The translations under genes were made by a program, and so were the position numbers. The notes under the pieces were generated by a model, which was not told the DNA's origin, searched no databases, and saw only the letters and a list, made by a program, of their open reading frames with translations. A stretch of DNA of 64,000 bases from the NCBI GenBank assembly GCA_030141605.1, contig JAQGDQ010000128.1:436001-500000 (forward strand). Reading direction: 5' to 3'. Shown in pieces: positions 37,201 to 49,700 of this stretch. Origin of the DNA: Tubiluchus corallicola. Taxonomy: Eukaryota; Priapulida; Priapulimorpha; Priapulimorphida; Tubiluchidae. The first letter of the stretch is position 1; every line of letters starts with the position of its first letter.

Positions 37201-40200
37201 TATTTTTTCACAGTACATAGCTGAACAAAATTGCTATCAAGATAAGTTGGAAGCTGCATCTAAAAGTGGATTTGATCTGTCACCGACTGCTCCGAGGCAT
37301 TCACAGGATTTCGTCAAGTTAAACAATGCAGACAGTGCTTTGTCGGGATTTGGGTTGGAAGTGTCAAAATGTAAGTACTGAAATATGTACAGCACGTTGT
37401 CAGTTACCCGAGAATGTATGACTTCTAGCTTAGAATGTCTAAAATATTATGGAAAATGGTTGGATTCGGACAATGTGCAGTTTCCCAAAGCGTTAAAATT
37501 TTATTAGCACACTGATACTACTTTGTTGTACGACTTATGTATAGTATAATGTTTGTGTTTTTACATACCAATGACATGCTCGGCAAACATTGTGTTGTTC
37601 AGTAAGTGTACTGTTCCATTTTTTTAAGCTTATGCTATCAATTTTTGGCAGTACTGGTGTACACCAGTTGCTAGCCTGTGTTGGAGGGACCACATACATC
37701 ATTTAGCTATGAATTTACTTTTCATTGGAAAGTTGAGTACTTGGTGTTTTTTCAATACAGAAACTTAAATAATTGTAAAAGTGCATCAAGCAGCTGTGTC
37801 TGCGTAAAGACTATTTGTTAGACATGTTAACGTGACTGGCATAAGTTGTTAATCTTACTAACTTTGCTTTACCATTACCTTTGCTTACCTTTACAGGCAA
37901 TAGAAAAGACAAATCACTTGGAATTCTGAGCCAAAAATTTCTTATGCTGTTCCTTTCATCTAAGGTACCATTTTTGTGTACATATTTAGTACGTAAAAAT
38001 GTTGTAAAAAACCTAAATGTTACGGGTCTTTCAAATCAGATTTTTCTGTTGGATTGTGGTTAAAATCTTAATAGCATTTTGATACTAAAGTTTAAGGACA
38101 TTTAGTTTATGATGTACATTTAGTAACTTAAATTGTCATACAAGGTGATTTCATAGACTGCAAACTTAACCAGTCTTTATTTTATTTTCAGACGTCTTCT
38201 GTCAATTTAGATGTAGCAGCATGGATTTTGATGGGTAATGAGCTTCCAGAAGACATGACACAATCTAAATATAAAAGTAAGTTTTCATTGTAAGTCTGTA
38301 AGAGATCATCTCTTTTCTAGATATTACAGTACTTAACCTTTACCTAGCTGTTTATGTCTCGGAAAACTTCAAAAGCTCCTTTGTGCAACACCTTGTTCTG
38401 GTGTCCTAGCTTATGCAGCATCATTCTGCCACCCAGTCACACTTGCTTTTATTTTAAGTGGTATTTGTGGGTATGATGAGTTACACAAAGTTTACAGTTT
38501 GTTTGCTACAGCAGATAAAACAAAGTCATTGTTTAAAGAGTTTCAACGTCGTTGTTAAGAAGAAGAATTGTTTTTATTTTATGGTAGTCTACATATTTCG
38601 ACCAAATCTGCTGTCATATAAAATATAAAACCTTTACACAAACCGTTACTACATTTTTTTATATGTATACTTACTAACTTCTTCATCATGACTCTGTCGT
38701 TTTGCTTCTGGTCCTATCTAAAGAGTTTCAAAATATACTTCCTTGTCTTTGTATGTCTTATTCTGAAAGTAGGTTATTAGTGTGTTACATTTTCTAGCCC
38801 TAGTTAGGAATACTGTCTCCGTGATATAGCGTTTGAAAGTTCTTCATTGTAGAAATGTATTTTGTTGTGCAGCTAAAGTCAGGAGATTGTATGATATTGC
38901 GAACATTTTTACAACTCTTGGACTCATTGCTAAGACTTCCATACCTACCAGCAGTGGTCGTAAACCTGGATTCAAATACATTGGGCCGAAGATTTCAAAC
39001 GGTGATTCTCGAGGTAAACTATTAAGTATTTTAGTCAAGCAATTACCAATATTTTTAAAAAAACAGAATTTGCCATTTTTTTATTCATTAATGATAAAGC
39101 AATTATATATCTTCTCCTAAAATAATTAAAATCAAATTTAAAATCATTTTGTGACAAAACTGTCTTTCTGTTTATTTTATGATTGTCTATATATTGTACA
39201 AGTCATCATAACGTAGTGTGGTTTGCTAAAGTATTTTGCAAAAATTCATGTGCTGAATGCAGTGATGTTCTTGCAGTCCAATGCTAATTTTTTTACTATT
39301 GAAGCTTTAAAATATGCTGTTTAAAGCACTTGAAATTTTATCAAATTTGTTCTACTAAATAATTTTTAGTGGAGTAAAGCCGCTTTTTTTTTCAGGGGAA
39401 AGATGTTTGGCAAGGCGATCTCGATCGGTGTCAAAACATTCTTTGTTAGACACTATTCCTGAACCATCACCATGTCATACTGTCAGTAAAGAGTCACACT
39501 GTAGTGCAGCATTGTCTGATGTTAATTGTATTGAACCTGAACTTAAACAGGGAGCAACCTCCAACTTTGACTTGATTGCTGACTCACATTCAAATGTGGA
39601 AGTTATGTCAAGTTGTTATGAAATGCTACCAGCTGACAGTGTCGGTGTAGAACCCATCTACACAAATATAGAGTTTCCTACCACAGGATTTTTGCTTTCT
39701 GGAAGTGGACAATCCAATCTTTTAACTAGTAATGAAGAAGTTATTATTGATAGTTTTGACGTGGGCATCGTGTCATCTGGACAACAGGGTCATCATGATG
39801 TCAGTCTTGTTTCCAACAACAATGATCGACGGAGTCGTGGTAGAAAACCAGGTACAGGTGAGTCTGTCAAAAATATGGTAGGCCTAAAATTTTGAAAATA
39901 GACCTTCACTTTGAAAAGCAAGGATTTGTGCTGTTGTCGTTAAATCTTTATCCAATGGATATTTACCAGATTTTTCATCCATAACTTTTTTCAAACGGCT
40001 TTTTCTAGGTGATACCTGTCACTGAGTTGGCAGGTAGGTCAGCAAAAAGTCAATCTCCCAATATAAATACAAAAACAAAGTTTTAGTGGCATCAAACTGG
40101 TTTACTTAATTTTGTTATCTAACCTATCACTTCACTAACTATCTATCTATCATTAACTAATCTATCACTTCAGAAGAGACACAAAATATTACAGGAGGTC

Positions 40201-43200
40201 GCATGTTATCCTTAATCTAGGTCATTAACTTAATAATTGAATGTATTTTCTTTAGAGTGAGGCACATCATTGCAATGTTCCAAGTATCAGAAGCATGTAA
40301 GAGACCTCTTGTCATGTTTGAGCTCAGAGGTCACGCAAAGTCATCACCTAAAGTATGAAGCATAGAAAGAACTGTGGCTTAATGCTATAGTGGGTCACAG
40401 ATAGAAACAGCAACAAAATGTCTCAAGTCAGTTACACTGTATATGTGCAGTAGACAAAGTGTCTGGGGATTTTCTTTGATGTTGCTGTTTTTTCTTTAAT
40501 TGCAGTTAAGCGTGGAGGTGGGACATGTAAATCCAAGAGCAAAACAGGTGGACAAATAGCTAAACTGTCTCGACACTCATCTTTCCAAGAAATATGTCTT
40601 GTAGCAGAAGAAGAACGAAATAAAATGTTGTCTGCATCAGCACCAGTTTCCCCTGTTAAATTAGGTAATCTTTTTTCAATCTCATTTTTCTTGTTTTCAT
40701 CACAAAATTTATGTTTTGCGCAAATTGCCCTTACATGTGGGCTGAGAAATATTAGCTGAGTTTAGTTTCATTTATAAACGCTTTTAGAAAAACTGTTGTC
40801 AAATACCAATCTCATAGTGACATATCTAATACTCTTAAACAGTTTAAAAATGATGCAGAGCTGGTTTTGTTGTGCTGCAGTCTTTCTTACTTTGATCTAT
40901 GTATCTTTTACAGTAAGTTTTGCATCTGAAGAAAAAGAATCACGTTGCCTTTTGGCATATTTAGGGTAATAAAATTGCAAATGAAGTAGTTTGGTTGTTT
41001 TAAATGGTAAACACTGAAAACCCTATACTCTCTAGGAAATACAAATGTGCAGGGAAATTAGTGCAGTGCTTTCCAGACACGTGTAACTAGCGTTGCACTT
41101 AGCCAGATAATATATTTAAACAGTTGCACATCTTGTCTCATATGTATTTCTTATAGATATCAGAAATAACACATTTTGGAACAGTATTCTATTTTGATAT
41201 TTTCTTTTCAGATATGCCAAGTAGGATTAAACATGAGTTACTCTCATCAGAACTAACCAAATCAGCTCGCTCTTTAGAAAACACTAGTTTAAACAAACAG
41301 GAAAGAATATCTGGGAAGACAAGTCTTACTACAACTTCTGAGTTTCACATTGGAACAAACTCTTTCAATGAGAGACCGACTATAAAACAGTTACAACCAA
41401 ATAAAGATTTACATGTTACAATTTCAATAGACAATAATCGGGAGCAAGTGGAGCAGAACCTTGCTGCTCGTGTGATTACTAATCTCAAAACTTACAGCAA
41501 AAAAGCATCAGTTCAAAAAAGAAATCAATTTGCTAATGGCAATCGCATGAAACCGCCTACCCAGGCTGTGACGGCTGCTAAACGAATTGTACTAGCAAAA
41601 GAAGACAGCTTAAGAATAACTGAAGCTATAAAGACCGCTCAAGCGCAAAGGCAAAGAGACTTGAGAACAAATGAACAAGGAATGTCACAAAAAAGCTGTG
41701 AACAGCAATGTAATTCATCGGGGAGTTACAGAAGTGTCTATAATTTCAGCAAAAAGTCATTTTCTACTTGCTATGTTAATGGTCAGAAAGTCCAAATTAT
41801 TACCATTCCTCCAGTGAAAACATCTTTGGCTAAAAAAGCCGCAACCTTAAAGGGGCTGGCCAAAAATGTAGTTTCGCCTTCGCTGGGAACCTGCGATCAA
41901 AGTAATGTTAATTATGAAATGACTGACTCTAATTGTAAAGACTGTAGTGAACATGATATCAGTGATGAAATAGTTCACACTGTTAGCACTTCTAACGATG
42001 GTTCTCCGTCTCACAAAAACTTTTTGCCAGAAGCCTCTGTTTGTAAGCCTGCTGCAGATGGTACTTTGCATGGTAGTCAATGTCTAGATATAGATCAGCA
42101 TACCAAGGGCAAACCAAACACATTTAAATCGACTCTTCGTCAATCCTCTGATCCAGTTTTTACTACTAGCAGTAACACTGAACCATTGCATAAAGGAAGA
42201 CAAGAAGAGTCAGCATCTTTAGAGTTGCCTCGCCCAGATTCTACCAGCAGCATGTTGGAATTAGCTTCCATCTTCGATGAAGAAAGTCACAGCATCGATG
42301 CACCTGCTGACAGAATAGAAATTCCTCGGTTTCCATCTTTCGGGTTTTCCCGTTTTCCGTCTTTCAATTGCGACTTGCTTCCTTCTGCCCTGGAACCACT
42401 CGCAGAGCAGCCTGCAGGGTTTACAGGAAACAGTTTTACTTCGCTAACTTCTTCTTGCCGCCAGACGGGACAATTTGATAAAAATCAGACTGAATCAGAG
42501 TTACCTACAACATTTCCCAGTTTTAGCAGTTTGAACCATATGGGTACACTCAGTACAGAAGCAAACGTTACTATAGACAACTCTGATTTGTGTCCATATG
42601 GCACAAAGTTCACCAATCGTCAGGCTGAAGACATGTTGTCATTTGTGCTTGCTGAATTTGAAAATCATATGGCGAAACTGAAAGAACTTGAAGTTGATCA
42701 AACTAAAGCTGAAAACGTAACAAAAGCACCAATTGCTGATGAAAGTTCTCACATTAGCAGCAACAGACAAGCTGATGACGGATTTTCTGGAAGCTCTCCA
42801 ACTGTATCTCCGCGTTCTGTTTATTCGGAGAGTGGTGATCTTTCGCGATGTTCCTTGTCGAGTGCAAGCTCAAACTCCTCATCTCTTCAGGATATACCGC
42901 AACAACAGGGCCAACCTGTTACATTTTCTGATGAATTCAGAAGTTTTGTGTCAACCCGCACACCACAAAAATCGTTACCCGATAACAGCAACCCTGTGAG
43001 TAGACATTCTGAATAATATATTGTCTTACATGCTTACATTTTCATTAAAAGTTCACAAGTTAATATTTCACTATGAGACTCACATATATGAAATTAATAT
43101 CCGTTGCACTCATTACAAATTGTGATCAACCAAATTTAGGAATTTAGTCAAACTGAATCATAGAATACACAATATGTTTTGATACTATGGATAAAATGCT

Positions 43201-45991
43201 TCTCATTGTAATAAATTTATATTTATGTAGTGCAACTATTTCTATTCAACTGTTCCCATGCCCATATTTATATCTTTCTGGAGTAGTTAGCATTGTATTT
43301 TAAAAGTGCTCTTTCTAATGCTGCCTGGTTTATGCTCATAAAAAGTTTTGTTGCACGTGCAAATCAATTATGAGCGTCCTATTAGCTGCCAATCTGGTCC
43401 TTTATAAGGTTTTTTCCAAAATCTTGATAGGCTGATATTGGCCAGCTGACCCCAGTCTCAACGTAGTCTCTTGCAGCTATCATATGAGGATAAACAAAAA
43501 TGCACATTACTGTAGACATTTTAGAAGTGCAAGATACATGAGCAGTTGAGCAGTAACAGTACTCTTCTATCCACGTCCATGGATTATATCTACTCTAGTG
43601 ACTAGCCAATTGTGGTCAGTCAGTAGCGAGTGTTTATTTTGGTTGGTAATCTTTTCTCATATCTATGTGCAACCCAACGTTTGTGCAGTGCATTTGATAT
43701 TACTTGTGACTTTATGTTTCTTTTTTATTCTGAAGAACGATAAGTTTTTACCAACCAGAATTCCCAGTACACCCTTGAGGACTACCCCACCAGCAGATTG
43801 GAATGGTTTATTTCATGGAAACACTGGAGCAAGTTGCCGCGATTCACCTCTAAATCCCACTACGCCCAGCCGTGCTTTGCAGCTACATAGTAAGCATTGT
43901 TTTTGGAATACACTATTCTGGTACCTTTATTGTAAATTTAATTTCAAAGTGAAAATAATTTTTTGTATTTTGCACAATTTAGGACTGTGCAAAACTAAAT
44001 CCAATTTTTGTCTGGAGCAGCAGTACAAGTATGACAGAACTTAGTACCAAACTCGTTTAAGGCCAACTTTTTTGCATTCTCAAAGTAGACAGTATAAATA
44101 TATTTGATTGTATGTTCTTGATATCTGAAAACAAGAAAGCTTCAACCACAGGATTTCTATATTACTCAAGCTGCTACAGTACTGTACACAGTACAGAGCA
44201 AAATAGGTGTGCTTAACAACCTATCTTGAGCAACACTGGACTTGGTTAGTAAATAGATGTGTAATCGATCACCACCAGGATAATTCTTTCTCGGTCTCTT
44301 CCTGTCGTTTTATGACTCGCTCCATGTGCCGAGGTGTATAAAAGAACATTAACAGTACAGTCACCGCCGTTTTTACCTACAGATCCATTTAATAAATTTT
44401 TTAGTTTTCTAATACTGCCAATTTACTAGCAATTCTAATTTTTGCATATATTTTATCTACTAATAATACTGTAGCTTTCAATTATCAACAATAGAAATGT
44501 TAATACAGCACTTTAGTGTTGCTCAAGAACATAAAGCAATTTGATTTTGCACCAAAACAAGGTGAAGGATAAAATTTGTTTATTGTGATTGAATTTATAA
44601 TTGATATTACCTATTACACTCAATGCAGAATCTTAAATTTTAGATATAAATTGATTTATTTATTTAGATTTATTTAAATTCTTTAGATTTAAAATACTTA
44701 TAGCACTTTGCTGTATACCAAAAAGATTACTGACTCTGCTTTGTGTCAGCTTGTACTGGTTCATGCTCTTGTGTTTCATTTGGCAGTGCAGCAACAACAG
44801 ATACTGCATTTTTCCTTGGATAAAGTTATTGCCACTTTACATGGTTAGTCCATGTGCTTTACTTGTTTACCGAGAGCTTGTAATGTCAAGTGTGTTACAT
44901 GGGCTTAATTTGGTTTAATTTGGAGAAGCCCAACTAAAGACGTTGTATTTCAGCATTATATTTACATGCTGGTATCACATTTTTTAGTTAAAATCTTGTC
45001 ATGTGTTTTATTCAGGAAATGAGCCAACCACTCCTCAACATTCTGAAGTAACAGATGAAGATTTATCAAACAAAGATTGCTATGTGAAGCCTATGAACCA
45101 CAGCTGGTCAACTTTCCTTAAAGGTGAATAATTTATTTTTAAAAAAGTAGCTCGTTGGCTTCTTACCACATCTGTTGTAGGTACTGAGCTGTTCGATTAT
45201 AGGTAAATCATTGCCATACACAAACGACACACTGGGTTTTCAGTTTCTTTGTGTCATTAGATATCATTGCCATACACAAACGACTCACTGGGTTTTCAGT
45301 TTCTTTGTGTCATTTAGATCCACAGATGTTTATGATCTTCAGCTTACAAAGTAAACACTGAGTTATTCTGAAAATTTGCACGTGCCATAAACAACTATGA
45401 AATTAACTTTTTGCTTCGAAAGTCAAAAGCCTTTTGGAAAAATAACACTACATTATGAAGAGATCAGCTGGCTTTGCAACACACGCAGTTAATTATACTA
45501 TCGACACATTTCATTCCACCCGTTTTTTCCAGACATACCACAAAATGTTAATGCATGTGAGACACCAGTGCAAATGAGATCCGATGATATCATTGGTAAG
45601 AGAGCATGTCTCTTTGCGGGCAAGGAACTATAGGATGTTTGTGTCATTGGAAAGCTGTCAGAAATGGTTTATCGACAGATTATTTGATTTACTTGTTAAA
45701 GTGTGAATAGGATGGCAGTACTTCTGCAAACTGTTGTGTTCCACTTCTCTTTTAAACTAATGGTCATTGGCATTGTCTCGCAAATTTGCACATTTACAAG
45801 TGGAAATTGCAAGCTAACATTTTGCCTGCATAATTGTGGGCTATTATGAAATCAACTTGTAGTTGTTCAGCAGTAGTGAACGTGTGCTTGTTTTATGTAG
45901 AAATGTCATTTCTAATTATTACATAATTAAATGTAATTTCATTAGCACATGTAGTATAAAATTTTTTTTAGGAATTGTGTTTGAGAACTGA
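34266..45991 (+). CDS. E2F7/8: Atypical E2F transcription factor E2F7/8, 15 coding exons
   Basis: Exons: 34266-34859, 35247-35482, 35848-35927, 36294-36424, 37214-37370, 37897-37964, 38192-38276, 38873-39013, 39396-39857, 40506-40664, 41212-42995, 43736-43889, 45016-45123, 45533-45595, 45972-45991; phases agree throughout and give 1413 aa, against about 870-910 in human E2F7 and E2F8. Atypical E2Fs bind E2F sites without a DP partner and repress S/G2 genes. Two winged-helix domains define the family: DBD1 at about residues 262-336 ([12 protein letters not shown], then [17 protein letters not shown]) and DBD2 at about 400-485 ([17 protein letters not shown], then [17 protein letters not shown] and GRKPGFKY). 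No dimerisation or pocket-binding domain is seen, as expected. The N-terminus and the very long exon 11 (594 codons) are low-complexity and Ser/Thr-rich. Exon 2 uses an AAG acceptor. The last exon (five codons) is the least certain part; reading through the exon 11 donor would end at 43016 instead. Confidence 0.9.
35440..36424 (+). other. E2F7/8 first DNA-binding domain (exons 2-4)
   Basis: Spliced: [30 protein letters not shown], then [19 protein letters not shown] and [12 protein letters not shown]. The RRxYDI recognition helix is intact. The residues before it read NTE where relatives usually have GVE. Confidence 0.92.
37897..39013 (+). other. E2F7/8 second DNA-binding domain (exons 6-8)
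   Basis: Spliced: [59 protein letters not shown] and [17 protein letters not shown] is intact. The presence of this second domain is what separates E2F7/8 from typical E2Fs. Confidence 0.92.
45207..45319. repeat. Two-copy 56-bp tandem repeat in an E2F7/8 intron
   Basis: ATCATTGCCATACACAAACG starts copies at 45207 and 45263. They differ by one base (ACAC versus ACTC) plus small end changes. The copies lie in the intron between exons 13 and 14. Confidence 0.9.
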
Positions 45992-46722
45992 AAAGTGATA
46001 GTGTTGTAGCTCATTAGTGGTTTACAAAACAGTGCTTTCTCAGTTTTCCTACTTTCCTTGTTGAGAACGTTAATTAGTACTATAATATGTTAGTAACTAG
46101 TAAGAAAAAGTTAATGGCTTGTTTTTATTGATAGTTCTTTTTATTGTAATTTAAAACTTCATTATCACAGATTTGTAAACATGTTGTCCTTATATGTTAA
46201 TGTGTAGTGCATATTATATGATAGCATAAGTATGAGAAGTGAAAACTGAATAATTCTATTTTTTAGCGAAACACTGTGCAGCGAATACATAAAAGACTGC
46301 AAAAGCGAAGAGTAGATTGCCATGCATTTTGTTTGAATCTGATATACATCACCAGCTACATGGTGTGCGGCTGTTACATTTACAAAACTGTTCAATAAGA
46401 AACAATTTTCTTAGTTTTATTACATTTATTAGCGTTTCCTTGATCTGACAATATACATTAATATTCCCCTCCTAAATACACTTCACTGAATGTAATCTAC
46501 ATTCTTAAGTTATTTCACATTATCACTCTCTTCACAGTTCTGCAGAATGAAGAATATTTCATTTCCATAGTATGAATTCCTGAACTGATTCTCTATTAAT
46601 GAAATACACCACAACCATCGCTGCATTAACCATCAGCATGAAAACATGATAATAGGAGTTATGCACAGAAAGTACATAATTTCTCAATAACTAACAAAGA
46701 AATTTGATAAATTAGCCCAACA
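45992..46722. other. Convergent 3' spacer between E2F7/8 (+) and WARS1 (-)
   Basis: About 730 bases separate the two stop codons. No coding exon is seen. It should hold both 3' UTRs; the minus strand has AATAAA-type signals listed separately, while a plus-strand signal for E2F7/8 was not clear. Confidence 0.5.
46416..46430 (-). terminator. Poly(A) signals for WARS1 (candidate)
   Basis: Two TTTATT words (AATAAA on the minus strand) lie at 46416-46421 and 46425-46430, about 300 bases after the WARS1 stop. Confidence 0.45.
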
Positions 46723-49700
46723 TCAATAATTATATTTCAGCTTCCTTGGCTTGAAATATTCCTTTACCACATCGTCTGTAACTTTCGCGCGAAGTTCTTG
46801 ATGCTTTCCAACTACGTCATGTAGAATTCCTATAAGTTCTTTCTTTAGATGACCAGTTAGAAGTTCTCCACTAGTATAATCCTGAAATAATGAACAGTGC
46901 GTGCATCATCAGATATATCTAGTGTAAGGGATACATTACATTTATTAAGGAGTCCCTTCACAAGTACTGTATGGAAATCTTCGAAGCACCAAGCATGTTA
47001 GAGTAGTGATTACAAGATGAAGTTAACAAGCTTGGTAAAGTTTAAATTATCAAGCACAGCAGCAAATAACCAAGCAATTAGATTTCAGTTCAGAAAATGT
47101 GCCTAAAAAATATTGCTCAACAAAATTTTGTCAATTTACTCTTTCCATCTGCCATACGAAGAAAATAAGCCAATTCAAAATCTCTACAAAATGTAGTATA
47201 TTTCAATCGAAACACAATTTTACATTAAAGACGTGAAAAGCTCCCTGCAATTTTAATCGTCACGAATTGTTGGAAAAGCATCGAATATTTGGAAGTCTTC
47301 AAAAAGAACTTCTTAAGCATTTGATTAAGTCAGGTAATCTTATAGTGGTGGATTCTTGTTCTATTCCCACAGATTGCTGTCTCACTATCTAGCTTTGCCT
47401 TGCTACATGTCATAAAGTGTGCAGCTGTTTTGTTTAAGAAGTTGCAACCTATTCGTTTTCAGAAACTACTATCATTTATTGTTTGCAAACATCTTTCACA
47501 TGTTTAACCCTACTTTATATTATATAAACGGTAAAAATACCTTCATAGCACTTTAAAGTACTTACGCATGTTTAAAAAATTTCATAAATTATTTATATAT
47601 CATTTGTTTAATTCGAGAGAGATACACGCTGCATGTAGTGACATCTATTGGTAGGAAAGATGTAGCACTATAAGCTGGTGTTCTCTTAAGACTATTTAAG
47701 TCATGATTTACTTACCACTCGAATCTTTTCTAACTTATCATCATCTTCAAGGAAGAATGTCAGGTACTGGTAAGAAATGTCAACATCACATTTACCTCCA
47801 AGACGTCGGTGTTCTTCCACCGTTGCTTGGCCACCAGAGAACGCATATTTGTTTATCTGTTAATAATATATTTAAACCTTTATTCCACCAAAATCGTTAT
47901 GGCTGTGACACGGTTTAGCATTGAGCACAGTTGAATATAATGTGCACAACTTTCACACAATACGAGGCTGATAAGACTATAGAAATCCACTACACGTTTA
48001 CTTCACATTTTTAGATGGCCATTTTGTAGGTGATGCATATGATCTACCTTTAGCAGTTAATCCATCGCCTCCTGGACCATGACAACTTTTATTAATACAA
48101 AATAAATTATGAAAAGCCTGTACTGAAAATCTAGTTATAACAAGTCTGTTTGCCCAGCATTTTTCCAGTTATATAGAGGCATAGCGAAATTGCCTGTTAA
48201 AAACTGATTATCCAACTCTTCTACCTCCTTTCTATATTACTTAAGTGCTCATTAAGAGCCACTGTTCCACGTAATGACAGAAAGTGATTTTTCTTGGCAC
48301 ATAAGAAGTACTTTCACACAAGACTTTTGAATCTTGCAAAAAAAATTAATGGTAAACTATTGTTAATAACAGGAATTATCTTCATCTTAAATAATTTTGC
48401 AGCAGTAAAAGTTTATCTGTCAGTAAAAAGCAATAATTCATTATTTGCAAGCTTAAGAACAGCATTATTTCAGAAATGAGTTCTAAAAACAGCTTTTCAA
48501 AAACAATTTCATTTTTGCTAAATTGTAATTTAGTGGAGGATCATATGAACACTAGGTGTTTGTTACTCATTCTCTACAAAATCAGCCACAGACAAGCCAA
48601 TGCAACATTTATCGAACATTTGTCTATGAAACTGCAATGACAACTGATCCAATAAATGGTATGGAATGAACCAGTTTTGGGCTCGTTTTTCATTAAGCAT
48701 TTTCACTGAAAGATGTTGAAAATGAAAAAAATCTTATAACAAGAAAAGCTTATTATAAAAAGACAGTTCTCAAATCCACCATGAGTTCAATGCCGGACAG
48801 TCTGATGTTTTTACTTACAGCACTGCTGCTGCTAAAAGTACTGGTATCATTAATTAAACAAAATCCTGTATTTGCTAAAAAATGCATTCCAGTCTTGTTT
48901 TTTTCAAACATGATGTTAATTCCCACCTATCAATTCATTAAGAATTTTCCTTTTAAAAGAAACTGCATGTACCTTGGTCTTAATCTGTTGCTTAGTGTCA
49001 GTTAAAAATACTGAAGAGTTTGGTTCACTAGCACTCATTTTCGTCATTGCACCTTGTAGAGCTGGGATGAAAGTAGAATGAATTAATGACGGTTTGGGAT
49101 AACCAAGCCTAGGTGCCACATCCCTTGTGATTCTAAAGTAAGGGTCCTGAAACAGCATTAAAACCATGTTAATGTGAAACAAACACCCAGATTTACAAAA
49201 CAATGTTTTATAGAATATCAGCAAAAAATCTCAGTCACTACAAACGTTTTGCAGATAAAATGAAAAACCAACAAACTATTGCAAAAAAGGCCACACCAGA
49301 AACTGTCGAATGAAAGATTAATGTAAGTGTACAAGCAAAAAAGGGTGACACAAAGTATTCAGTGTTTTAGATAGCTGATAACATTTTTTGTTTAAATTCT
49401 CTTTCTGCTTTACAATTAATTATATCTTTCCTAAGGGATACAGTAAACTCTGCATAACTCAAATCCAACCGGATGAAAAAACTTTGAGTTAGGCGATGTT
49501 GACCATTCTCCAGCATAGAAACTCTAAACCTCTCCATCATCAGACGGCGAGCTATTTAGAAGGCAAAAGGTCAATCCTTCTATACATAAACAACGAGACA
49601 TGATGACAATTACATAAAGAATAACAAATTATGTAGTGAGACAACGATTTTTTTAGTGTTACAGAGACAGAGAATTCGAACAGACAATGACAATAGAGTG

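Noticed and set aside
43598-44044. 148-codon ORF read straight through at the E2F7/8 exon 12 region
   Set aside because: Only 43736-43889 behaves as an exon; the flanks are intron read-through with hydrophobic AT-driven sequence.
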